Shown one piece after another: positions 1-7,385 of a stretch of 64,000 bases of DNA; position 1 is the first letter of the stretch, and every line of letters begins with the position of its first letter. The stretch covers positions 3,501,001 to 3,565,000 of the forward strand of contig NZ_CP068230.1 of NCBI RefSeq assembly GCF_009183365.2. The letters are read 5' to 3'. The position numbers and the translations under genes are program-made. The DNA is from Shewanella algae (lineage in GTDB: Bacteria; Pseudomonadota; Gammaproteobacteria; Enterobacterales; Shewanellaceae). The notes below the pieces were generated by a model. It had not been told where the DNA came from. It ran no database searches and saw nothing but the letters and a program-made list of their open reading frames with translations.

Positions 1-2
1 GG

Positions 3-98
3 CGTGAAATCGAAGCGCTGAAAGATAAACATCGTCTGTTGAAGGAACTACAGGAGATAGACAGCAGTTTTGACTATGATATCGACAGCCTCCTCTGA
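3..98 (+). CDS. C-terminal end of an unidentified protein (partial)
   Basis: The window opens inside a plus-strand reading frame that runs in frame 3 to a TGA at 96-98, giving 31 visible residues ending in FDYDIDSLL. The visible part is highly charged and helix-like (LKDKHRLLKELQEID) with an acidic tail. The frame is followed directly by a strong hairpin terminator, which supports it as a real gene end. Too little is visible to name the family, and I do not recognise it. Confidence 0.55.
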   Translation, partial: REIEALKDKHRLLKELQEIDSSFDYDIDSLL

Positions 99-106
99 AT
101 ATGAGA

Positions 107-145
107 GACATTAAAAAAGAGCGCCAAGCGCTCTTTTTTAATGTC
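107..145. terminator. Bidirectional rho-independent terminator
   Basis: A perfect 18-bp inverted repeat (107-124 and 128-145) with a CAA loop. The GC-rich core AGAGCGC/GCGCTCT is flanked by A6 and T6, so it has a U-run on both strands. It lies between the convergent upstream partial gene and the hemerythrin gene and can terminate both. Confidence 0.93.
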
Positions 146-159
146 TGCTTCCCACAAGG

Positions 160-714
160 TTATCTGTCTGCGGTTTGAATATAGCTTCTCAGCTCGTCGA
201 ATAGCTGGTTATCATCGCTGCTGAACAAAGGATCCTCTATCAACTTCAACTCACACATGCTTTGGATCTTCTGCCAGTCTTCATCCTTCAGGCTCTTGGC
301 AAGCAAAGGAAAGATCTCCCGCTCTTCGTACAGCATGTGCTTTTCCTGCAAATCCACATATCCCTTCAATTCAGCAACCAGTTTTTCCTTGGCCACCACC
401 ACATCGTTCAGGATCAGGTTGAGTGTCGCCATCAAGGCCGATGAAGCTTCAATCAATTTTTGGTGCTCTTCCTCAAGACGCCGGGTCGGCTCGGTACGGC
501 TCTCCTTGATAAGGAAATAGTCGTAAATGATGTCTTCGAGTGGATGATGGCTGTGCTCGGCATAGCCCTGCATATATTCGACAACATCCCGTACCAGATT
601 AAAATTGACGTGCTCACCTTCGGCCAGCTTCAGGTATTTCCCCTTCAGCAACTTCAGCAATATGGCAATATGCTTGTGGTCATTCATCAATCTTTGCAGC
701 ATAGGGCACTCCAT
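160..714 (-). CDS. Hemerythrin HHE-domain protein
   Basis: Predicted cytoplasmic four-helix protein with a non-haem di-iron site of the hemerythrin/HHE family, used for O2 or NO sensing, storage or iron-centre repair. Ligand-type residues are in the expected order: DHKH in the first helix, HHPLED (HxxxE) in the second, EEEHQK in the third and HMLYEEREIF in the fourth. I chose the ATG at 714 (MECPMLQRL) over the longer frame because an AGAAAGG lies about 11 bases upstream; this gives 184 residues. The gene stands alone behind its own FNR-like promoter, downstream of a two-component pair on the same strand. The family is clear. The physiological role (perhaps NO or O2 handling when oxygen falls) is inferred from the promoter only. 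Confidence 0.88.
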   Translation of the reverse strand: MECPMLQRLMNDHKHIAILLKLLKGKYLKLAEGEHVNFNLVRDVVEYMQGYAEHSHHPLEDIIYDYFLIKESRTEPTRRLEEEHQKLIEASSALMATLNLILNDVVVAKEKLVAELKGYVDLQEKHMLYEEREIFPLLAKSLKDEDWQKIQSMCELKLIEDPLFSSDDNQLFDELRSYIQTADR

Positions 715-766
715 TTTGAGTCGGGCCTTTCTAGGTAATAGTAGTAAACAGGCCAAATATTACTCA

Positions 767-808
767 ATACTAACCATAGATGTTTTCCGGGGACATGATA
801 AAGATCAA
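767..808 (-). promoter_or_regulatory. FNR/EtrA-type class II promoter of the hemerythrin gene
   Basis: ATGAT-AAAG-ATCAA at 795-808 matches the FNR consensus TTGAT-N4-ATCAA at 9 of 10 positions. On the minus strand a TAGTAT -10 candidate lies at 772-767, which puts transcription start near 760, about 41 bases from the centre of the site. That is the classical activating position. Motif and spacing are seen; regulation is inferred. Confidence 0.6.
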
Positions 809-903
809 GGAAAATAACCTTCTAAATCAATAATTCATAAATTAGCACCTTGTATAATCTTCAATGGCCTTACGCTGCTTGCCCGAAAAGCGGGCCAGGC
901 GCC

Positions 904-2001
904 TCAGCCCCCCTGGCTTTCCTCCATCATCACCAGCATCTCTTTGAGAGAGCCACGGATACGATTGAAGGCTTCACCGGCAGAGCTGGCTTCGCGCAGA
1001 TGTCGCTCAACCATGGAGGTAAAATAACTCTCCTGCTCTTCTGTCATGTCCAGCACATGAAAGCTGCTGCGAATTTCAGTAGTGATCCCCGATAAGGTAT
1101 CGCAGAAGCGCTGATCCTGTTGCTGCATGGAATCACCCAACTGCTTCATCAGCAAGTGTAACCTATCCATCACCCGTCGCAGCATCTGCTGGCGCTCTAT
1201 GTCCAACACCCTGGCCTCCAATCCTTCGACCACAACAGCAATCACATCCCTGAGGCGGCCGTAAAGCACCTCATCCTTGACCGGCATATTCTTGATCAAG
1301 AATGACACATGCTTGTCATTGCACATGGTTCGGTTACCAAAGTCATACAGGCGTCCTTGTTTGTCCAAAAGCTCGAAGATATTGGCTTCTATTGGGCTTA
1401 TCTGGGCATTGTCCGGCACAAAATATTCGGCGCTGTCTGTGCGTATTTCCAGACAGGTATTGAGGTTGAGCTGAGTCATCAGCTCAAAAAAGGCATCGGC
1501 AAGGGCACGGTAGTTGTTACAAAGAAAACATTGGCGGAAGAATTGCAGCACGCAGCCATATTGGGACGATTCACTCATGGACTGAAACGCCATATTTCTC
1601 GACATGGACTCGGCCTGCATCAGAGACTGTTTGCGCTGTTGATATTGCGCCACACTGCGTACCTTGGCCAACAGCTCTTTCAGCTCAAAGGGTTTAGCGA
1701 TAAAGTCTACCGCCCCGGCCTCATAGGCCTTGAGGCGCTCATTGAGGGTATTCATACCGGAAACAAATACCACTGACGCCTCTCGCCCCTGTGATTGCAA
1801 GTGAGCACATAACTCCACACCGCTGGAATCCGGCAGATTGATATCCATCAGGATAATTTCCGGTGTCGCCGACCCCAACGCCGCCAAATAAGCTGCCGCC
1901 GAATCAAACACTTTGACGGAGTAATCATCCTGTAAGACTTCCTCTATCAAAGCCAGATAATCAACATCATCATCCACTACCCAGACAGTTAAATTGTCCA
2001 T
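904..2001 (-). CDS. Response regulator with REC domain and unrecognised C-terminal region
   Basis: Residues 1-120 form a receiver domain with the acidic pocket D10-D12, phospho-acceptor D53 (ILMDINLP), S81 and K103 (IAKPFE). Residues from about 125 to 365 are not an HTH, GGDEF, EAL or HD-GYP domain. They read as a globular part containing FFRQCFLCNNY and RTMCNDKH, then a long heptad-like helical tail (LRRVMDRLHLLMKQLGDSMQQQ). The ATG lies inside the end of the upstream hybrid kinase gene (13-base overlap), so the two are translationally coupled and very probably form one phosphorelay. The output is unknown: possibly protein-protein signalling, or a GAF-like sensor with a coiled coil. Confidence 0.85.
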   Translation of the reverse strand: MDNLTVWVVDDDVDYLALIEEVLQDDYSVKVFDSAAAYLAALGSATPEIILMDINLPDSSGVELCAHLQSQGREASVVFVSGMNTLNERLKAYEAGAVDFIAKPFELKELLAKVRSVAQYQQRKQSLMQAESMSRNMAFQSMSESSQYGCVLQFFRQCFLCNNYRALADAFFELMTQLNLNTCLEIRTDSAEYFVPDNAQISPIEANIFELLDKQGRLYDFGNRTMCNDKHVSFLIKNMPVKDEVLYGRLRDVIAVVVEGLEARVLDIERQQMLRRVMDRLHLLMKQLGDSMQQQDQRFCDTLSGITTEIRSSFHVLDMTEEQESYFTSMVERHLREASSAGEAFNRIRGSLKEMLVMMEESQGG

Positions 2002-3998
2002 AACTCTCCCTTACTGTCATCAGCAAACCTAATTCCCACCTGCTTGAGTGCCAGAATCAATCCTGTCAGATCAAAGGGTTTATGCAGTACCGGAAACGGC
2101 ATCTCATCGGCGCTGGAAATACCTATGTCCTGAATAAAGCCGGAGATCAGCAACACAAGCAGTGAGTGTTTAACATTGAGTTTTTGTGCAAGTTCGTAGC
2201 CGTTGATACCGCCAGGCATCAACACATCTGTGATAAGAAGCTCGGCATCACAACGCTGCTGCTCGTAGCGTTGCAGCACTGTGAGGGGGTCGTGGAACAG
2301 CTCAGCCTCTATCCCCAGCAGGTCGCAATAGTCGGCCATCACTTCCAGCATCTCAGGCTCATCATCCACCACTATCGCCTTTATCGGACGCCTGACTCTG
2401 GGCAATTCCCCCGTATGGGCACTGAGTTGTGGCTCAGTCGCCAACTTACGACTCTGCGGGAACCATAATCTGAATTCAGTGCCGGCAACTCCCGTGTTCA
2501 GGATGGCGATATAACCCTTGGAACGTTTAACAAAACCGTACACCATGGCCAGTCCAAGACCTGTGCCCTTGCTCTTGTCCTTGGTGGTGAAGAACGGGTC
2601 GAATACCTTGTCCTGAAAGGCTTCAGGAATACCAACGCCGCCATCAATCACACTGATCCATACATAATGCCCGGGCTCTACCTGGGTCTTGCCTATGGCG
2701 ATCCCGGGCAGATAACCACTCAAATAGCAACTGCCGGTACGGATCTTGAGTTCTCCCTTGCCCTCCATGGCATCGCGACCATTGAGCAGCAGATTCAATA
2801 AGGCGTCTTCCAGGTCCCCTTTGTCGAGCATCACAGGTTTGTTATCCGGTGCCAGCTCAATACTCAATGTTATTTGACTGGTCAAGGACTTAGCAAACAA
2901 CTCCTGCAAACCTTCAATCACCTCATTGACCTGGCAAGGCTCGGCATTGAACTGTTCCTGGCGCGAAAACGACAATAGTCTGCGGGTCAGATCTGTGCCC
3001 CGTTGGCAGGCCTTAAAGGCGGTATTGAGGTATTTTTCAGCTTTGGGATCAGAGGTTTTAAGCTGCATTAACTCCAGGTTACCCTTCAATACCCCGAGAA
3101 TATTGTTGAAGTCGTGGGCTATGCCACCGACCAACTCCCCAATGGCCTGCATCTTCTGGGTTCTGGCCACGGCCTGCTGCAACTGATGCTGCTCGCTGTA
3201 ATCGCGACCTATAACGGCGTATATGCGCCGACTTTGGGAAATACAGTAACAATTGAGATGCAATAACTCCCTGCCGCCATCGCCCTTATGACACCAAAGT
3301 TCCCCGGTATAACTGCCCTTGCGGCGCAACTGCTCCCTAAAGGAGTCACTTTCTTCGCCTTCAAACAGCAGGCCGGTTAAATTGGCGCCCACCAATTCCC
3401 GGTTGGCATATAAGGTCACTGCTGTGGCTGCCGGGTTGGCGTAAAGGATGGGTTCTCGCTCAGGTTCGAGACTAAACAGCAGTAATAAACTGTCGGCACC
3501 ATCTATAACGGCCTTGAAGCAGAGTTCATCCTCTGCCGACTGTGACGAACTGCGGCTGAGCTGACATTGATAGATAGCCCCCACCAAGGGGCCGATACTG
3601 GCCTGGCATGAGGCCAAAGACTCAAACCAACCGGGAGTAGATGAGTGGAAAAACAGCAATAGATCTGAATCTTTGATTGGCCAGACGGTAAATTTCAGCC
3701 ATTGATGAAGCTCTTGTTGGCTCGCTTCTTTGGCCCATTGATTAACACTGCTCCAAAGCGTCAAATAGATAACCGGATCCCGACACCAGCAGGTGACTGA
3801 TTCCGGCATATCGTTGGCGCCCAACTCTGAGCGTTCCACCATCAGCAAAGCCTCTGCCCCTGAGGCATGTACCAGGGTCTGGCACAGGGCCGGCAATACG
3901 TCCTGTCCCTGGGTCAAACCCAGTTGCAATTTAGCCAGTTCAATCAGCAGTCGGGACCAGTCGCCAGGGAATTCGGTTTGAGCCTCAGAGGAAAACAC
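1989..3998 (-). CDS. Hybrid sensor histidine kinase (GAF/PAS-like, HisKA, HATPase, REC)
   Basis: A 669-residue predicted soluble hybrid kinase. The N-terminal 160 residues look GAF-like, and a PAS-like segment follows at about 160-275. The HisKA dimerisation box GGIAHDFNNILG carries the phospho-histidine near residue 293. The ATP-binding lid motifs NLLLNGRDAM, DGGVGIP and GTGLGLAMVYGF follow. A C-terminal receiver starts at about 540 (AIVVDDEPEM) with its Asp in LLITDVLMPGG near 590. No transmembrane segment is evident, so it probably senses a cytoplasmic signal. Start is GTG at 3998, preceded by GGAAAGGGA at good spacing. It overlaps the response regulator downstream by 13 bases. The signal sensed cannot be read from sequence. 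Confidence 0.9.
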   Translation of the reverse strand: MFSSEAQTEFPGDWSRLLIELAKLQLGLTQGQDVLPALCQTLVHASGAEALLMVERSELGANDMPESVTCWCRDPVIYLTLWSSVNQWAKEASQQELHQWLKFTVWPIKDSDLLLFFHSSTPGWFESLASCQASIGPLVGAIYQCQLSRSSSQSAEDELCFKAVIDGADSLLLLFSLEPEREPILYANPAATAVTLYANRELVGANLTGLLFEGEESDSFREQLRRKGSYTGELWCHKGDGGRELLHLNCYCISQSRRIYAVIGRDYSEQHQLQQAVARTQKMQAIGELVGGIAHDFNNILGVLKGNLELMQLKTSDPKAEKYLNTAFKACQRGTDLTRRLLSFSRQEQFNAEPCQVNEVIEGLQELFAKSLTSQITLSIELAPDNKPVMLDKGDLEDALLNLLLNGRDAMEGKGELKIRTGSCYLSGYLPGIAIGKTQVEPGHYVWISVIDGGVGIPEAFQDKVFDPFFTTKDKSKGTGLGLAMVYGFVKRSKGYIAILNTGVAGTEFRLWFPQSRKLATEPQLSAHTGELPRVRRPIKAIVVDDEPEMLEVMADYCDLLGIEAELFHDPLTVLQRYEQQRCDAELLITDVLMPGGINGYELAQKLNVKHSLLVLLISGFIQDIGISSADEMPFPVLHKPFDLTGLILALKQVGIRFADDSKGELWTI

Positions 3999-4097
3999 GT
4001 TAAAGTCCCTTTCCGTTGTTTTTCAGTCATTCAAGCATAGACAAGTTTGCAATATTAGCGACTTATCCAGCTTGCCAAACGCTATAGAGGAGTCTGG

Positions 4098-4952
4098 GTG
4101 ACGAGTCAGGAAAGGTGGGTTGGTGCCCATGTCAGCGCCCAGGGTGGTGTGGAAAATGCTCCGCTCAATGCCCACAAGATAGGGGCCAGTGCCTTTGCAC
4201 TGTTTACCAAGAATCAACGTCGCTGGCAGGCGGCACCTTTAACCGAGCAGTCCATCGCCGCCTTTCAGGAAAACTGCCAACAGTTGGGGTTCAGACCCGA
4301 GGCGATTCTGCCCCACGACAGCTATCTGATTAACTTGGGACACCCGGATCCCTTGCTGCTGGAAAAATCCCGCGATGCCTTTGTCGATGAGATGCTTCGT
4401 TGCAAACAGTTAGGATTAACCTTGCTGAACTTTCATCCCGGCAGCCACTTGCGACAGATAAGTGAAAACCACTGTCTGCGTAACATCAGCGATTCAATCA
4501 ACCTGGCATTGGCAGCTTGTGATGGCGTCTGTGCCGTCATCGAAAATACCGCGGGACAAGGCTCCAACCTGGGACACAGATTTGAACAACTGGCGCAGAT
4601 CATTGACTGGGTTGAGGATAAATCCAGAGTCGGTGTTTGCCTGGATACCGCCCATATGTTTGCCGCGGGTTACGACATGCGCACTCAGGAAAGCTGCCGG
4701 GAAAGCTTTAACGCCTTTGGCCGTATCGTGGGCTTTCAATACCTCAAGGGCATGCACCTCAACGACAGCAAGACGGGACTCGGCAGCCGGGTCGACCGCC
4801 ACGACTCCTTGGGTATGGGCGAAATAGGCAAAACCGCTTTCGAGTATATTCTCGGCCACCCAGCCACCAAGGGGATACCCTTGATATTAGAAACCATACG
4901 CCCGGAGATCTGGCCCGAAGAAATTGCCTGGCTGAACAGCCTTAGCCGCTAA
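4098..4952 (+). CDS. nfo: Endonuclease IV (AP endonuclease)
   Basis: Class II AP endonuclease that cleaves 5' to abasic sites in base excision repair; a TIM barrel with three zinc ions. The zinc-site motifs are present: FHPGSHL, VIENTAGQG, LDTAHMFAAGYD, HLNDSKTGLGSRVDRHDSLGMG and LILETIRP. At 284 residues it has the usual length. The start is GTG at 4098, with AGAGGAG at 4086-4092 five bases upstream. It is transcribed divergently from the hybrid kinase gene and faces thrC across a shared terminator. It is a single-gene unit. Confidence 0.96.
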   Translation: MTSQERWVGAHVSAQGGVENAPLNAHKIGASAFALFTKNQRRWQAAPLTEQSIAAFQENCQQLGFRPEAILPHDSYLINLGHPDPLLLEKSRDAFVDEMLRCKQLGLTLLNFHPGSHLRQISENHCLRNISDSINLALAACDGVCAVIENTAGQGSNLGHRFEQLAQIIDWVEDKSRVGVCLDTAHMFAAGYDMRTQESCRESFNAFGRIVGFQYLKGMHLNDSKTGLGSRVDRHDSLGMGEIGKTAFEYILGHPATKGIPLILETIRPEIWPEEIAWLNSLSR

Positions 4953-4999
4953 ACCATCCATTCGCTCTCCGTCGATTCAATCTCCTGACTGCCCCAGTA

Positions 5000-5024
5000 A
5001 AAAGCCGCAAATGATGCGGCTTTT
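5000..5024. terminator. Bidirectional terminator between nfo and thrC
   Basis: Stem AAAAGCCGC (5000-5008) and GCGGCTTTT (5016-5024) with loop AAATGAT. T-runs follow on both strands, so it ends nfo from the left and the thr operon from the right. Confidence 0.85.
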
Positions 5025-5103
5025 GGGATAATTGCTGCATTAAATTCAATCCTTGGCAGCCCTATCGACCTTCAAGGGCTGAACCAAGAGCCGAGCCAAA
5101 GCC

Positions 5104-6387
5104 TTAGTTCAATAACGCAAACATGTGCTGTTTAAGGCTATCAAAATCGGCCGGCAGAACAGCCGAAAGCAGCGGCTTATCAGCCACCCTTTGCAATGCC
5201 TGAGGCAGTGGCAGACAGGTGTTCAACTCGCGGTCGACCACATCCTTGAATTTGGCCGGATGTGCCGTCGCCAGAAAAATCCCCTGCTCTTCATCCTGCA
5301 GTGACAAACGCAGTGCCTCGGCGGCCACCGCTGCATGGGGCTCTGCCAGATAACCTGTCTGCTCAAGCGCTAACATGGCCTGACGGGTTTGCCCCTCGGA
5401 AAGCGCCAAGCCGGACAAGTCAGACAGCGGCCATTTCATCTCGGCAAAAATCGCTTCCACTCTGGGCCAGTTGCTCGGCTCGGACACATCCATGGCGTTG
5501 GACATGGTCGCAACAGTTTGCCGCGGCGCCCAATCACCAAAACTCAAATAGCGCGGTACAGTATCATTGCTGTTGGTGGCCGCCACAAAACGCTTGATGG
5601 GCAATCCCATGGCTTTGGCCAGCAGACCCGCGGTCAGGTTACCGAAGTTACCACTGGGGACACTGACAACCGGCGCCGATTGCTGCTGCTTTCTATGCTG
5701 GGCGACCGCTTCAAAGTAATAACAGATCTGCGCCAGCAAACGGCTGATGTTGATGGAGTTGGCCGAGTTCAGGTGCAAACCGTCACGAATATCACTGTCT
5801 TCAAAGGCCTGCTTGACCAAATGCTGACAGGCATCGAAGTCGGCTTCGACCGCGACGGTGTGAATATTGCCGCCCAGAGTGGCAAACATCTTCTCCTGCA
5901 ACTCACTGATCTTGCCTTTGGGATAGAGCACCATCACCCGCACCTTATCCAGGCCAAAGAAGGCATCGGCCACCGCCGCGCCCGTATCCCCTGAGGTCGC
6001 GGTCAAAATGGTCAGCGGCTCTGAGCCGCCAAGCTGGTTGAGACACTGAGCCATAAAGCGGGCACCGAAGTCTTTAAAAGCCAAGGTTGGCCCATGAAAC
6101 AGCTCCAGACAACTGCGCTGCGCATCCACCTGCACCAGCGGCAGAGGGAAATTAAACGCCTTCTCCACCAGCTTGTCGACACAGTCCTGTCCCAGTTCAT
6201 CGGCGAGCCAGGCACCGAGTATCTGCTTGCTGCGCTCGACAAAAGGCAGAGCCAACAGGGCATCGACATCTGCCAGTTTCGGGATCCGGGTCGGGAAAAA
6301 GAGCCCTCGATCCATGCCAAGACCCAGCTTGAGCGCTTCAGTAAAACTTACCCGCTGTGCCGGGTGCTTGAGGTTATAGAGTTCCAT
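5104..6387 (-). CDS. thrC: Threonine synthase
   Basis: PLP enzyme that converts O-phosphohomoserine to L-threonine, the last step of the pathway. The PLP lysine is in ELFHGPTLAFKDFGARF and the phosphate/cofactor loops TATSGDTGAAV and VPSGNFGNL are present. The length of 427 residues matches the gammaproteobacterial enzyme. ATG at 6387 is preceded by AAGG at about 8 bases. It is the last gene of thrLABC, 38 bases after thrB, and ends before a shared hairpin terminator. Confidence 0.97.
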   Translation of the reverse strand: MELYNLKHPAQRVSFTEALKLGLGMDRGLFFPTRIPKLADVDALLALPFVERSKQILGAWLADELGQDCVDKLVEKAFNFPLPLVQVDAQRSCLELFHGPTLAFKDFGARFMAQCLNQLGGSEPLTILTATSGDTGAAVADAFFGLDKVRVMVLYPKGKISELQEKMFATLGGNIHTVAVEADFDACQHLVKQAFEDSDIRDGLHLNSANSINISRLLAQICYYFEAVAQHRKQQQSAPVVSVPSGNFGNLTAGLLAKAMGLPIKRFVAATNSNDTVPRYLSFGDWAPRQTVATMSNAMDVSEPSNWPRVEAIFAEMKWPLSDLSGLALSEGQTRQAMLALEQTGYLAEPHAAVAAEALRLSLQDEEQGIFLATAHPAKFKDVVDRELNTCLPLPQALQRVADKPLLSAVLPADFDSLKQHMFALLN

Positions 6388-6425
6388 ATTGATGCCTTAA
6401 ATTCTTTTTTGGATGAAAATGCGTT

Positions 6426-7385
6426 TCAGGACAATACCCGGGTGCCTTGCATATCCAGGCGGCAGATGTGAGCAAAGCCGCCCGCTTCGGTTAAATAGTG
6501 TTGTTCCAGGTAGCGTTTGGCCTGCTCGGCGCGGGCCAGATCGGCGCTGATGGAAAACAGGGTTGGGCCACTGCCGGAAATCCCGGTGGCCAACATACCC
6601 AGCTCAGACAATCCGCGCCGCGCCGCCTGATACCCGGGAATAGCCTCGGCCCGATAGGGTTCGGCCAACACATCTTTCAACACAGTCAGCGCCAGCGCCT
6701 CATCCTGGCGATAACAGGCATGAACAAAGGCACTGAGATTGCGGCCAAATTCTATGCAGGTTCCCTTGTCGTATAGGTTCGGCATCAAGGCGCGCATGGC
6801 CGCCGTCGATAATGAAATCCCAGGATAAGCCACCAGCCAGTACCAGGAATCAAAGGCCGGCAAGGGCTCGCAGATACGCCCGGGCAAATCCAGCATCAGT
6901 TGCAATCCCCCCAAGTAGCAAGGCGCCACGTTGTCATAATGCACCGAGCCACTGATCTCCCCTTCAAAACGCCCCATTAACCCCAGCAAGGCCTGCTCAT
7001 CATAGGGACGGCCGAAATACTCATTGAGACCATAGAGCGCCGCCACCACTGAACTGGCACTGGAGCCAAGACCACTGCCAACCGGCAGGTTCTTGGACAG
7101 GGTCAAGGAAACGCCTTGATTGATCCCGGCCTCACCTAAGAAAAACTCGGCGCAGCGATAGACAATATTCTGCTGCGGCTCCTGTGGCAGCTTATGAGCC
7201 CAGGGGCCAAGTTGAGTGAGAGAAACGCCGCAAGGCGCTGGGCCCACTGTAACTGTATCCCCCAGCAAACTGCCATCAATGGGGGCCAGTGCGGCGCCCA
7301 GCAAATCAAAGCCGACACCGACATTTCCCATAGAGGCGGGCGCATAGACAGTCACAGGTGCATTGGCGGGAATAAACTGTCTCAT
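6426..7385 (-). CDS. thrB: Homoserine kinase
   Basis: GHMP-family kinase that phosphorylates L-homoserine with ATP. The signature LPVGSGLGSSASSVVAAL (P-loop-like GHMP motif) lies near residue 95, with an N-terminal VYAPASMGNVGVGFDLLG and a C-terminal GISGSGPTLFSI glycine-rich motif. The 319-residue length is typical. Its ATG overlaps the thrA stop by 4 bases (7382-7385), indicating translational coupling. Confidence 0.97.
   Translation of the reverse strand: MRQFIPANAPVTVYAPASMGNVGVGFDLLGAALAPIDGSLLGDTVTVGPAPCGVSLTQLGPWAHKLPQEPQQNIVYRCAEFFLGEAGINQGVSLTLSKNLPVGSGLGSSASSVVAALYGLNEYFGRPYDEQALLGLMGRFEGEISGSVHYDNVAPCYLGGLQLMLDLPGRICEPLPAFDSWYWLVAYPGISLSTAAMRALMPNLYDKGTCIEFGRNLSAFVHACYRQDEALALTVLKDVLAEPYRAEAIPGYQAARRGLSELGMLATGISGSGPTLFSISADLARAEQAKRYLEQHYLTEAGGFAHICRLDMQGTRVLS

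Noticed and set aside
881..895. Short hairpin GCCCG-AAAAG-CGGGC after the response regulator gene
   Set aside because: Five-bp stem without a T-run on the minus strand; not convincing as a terminator.
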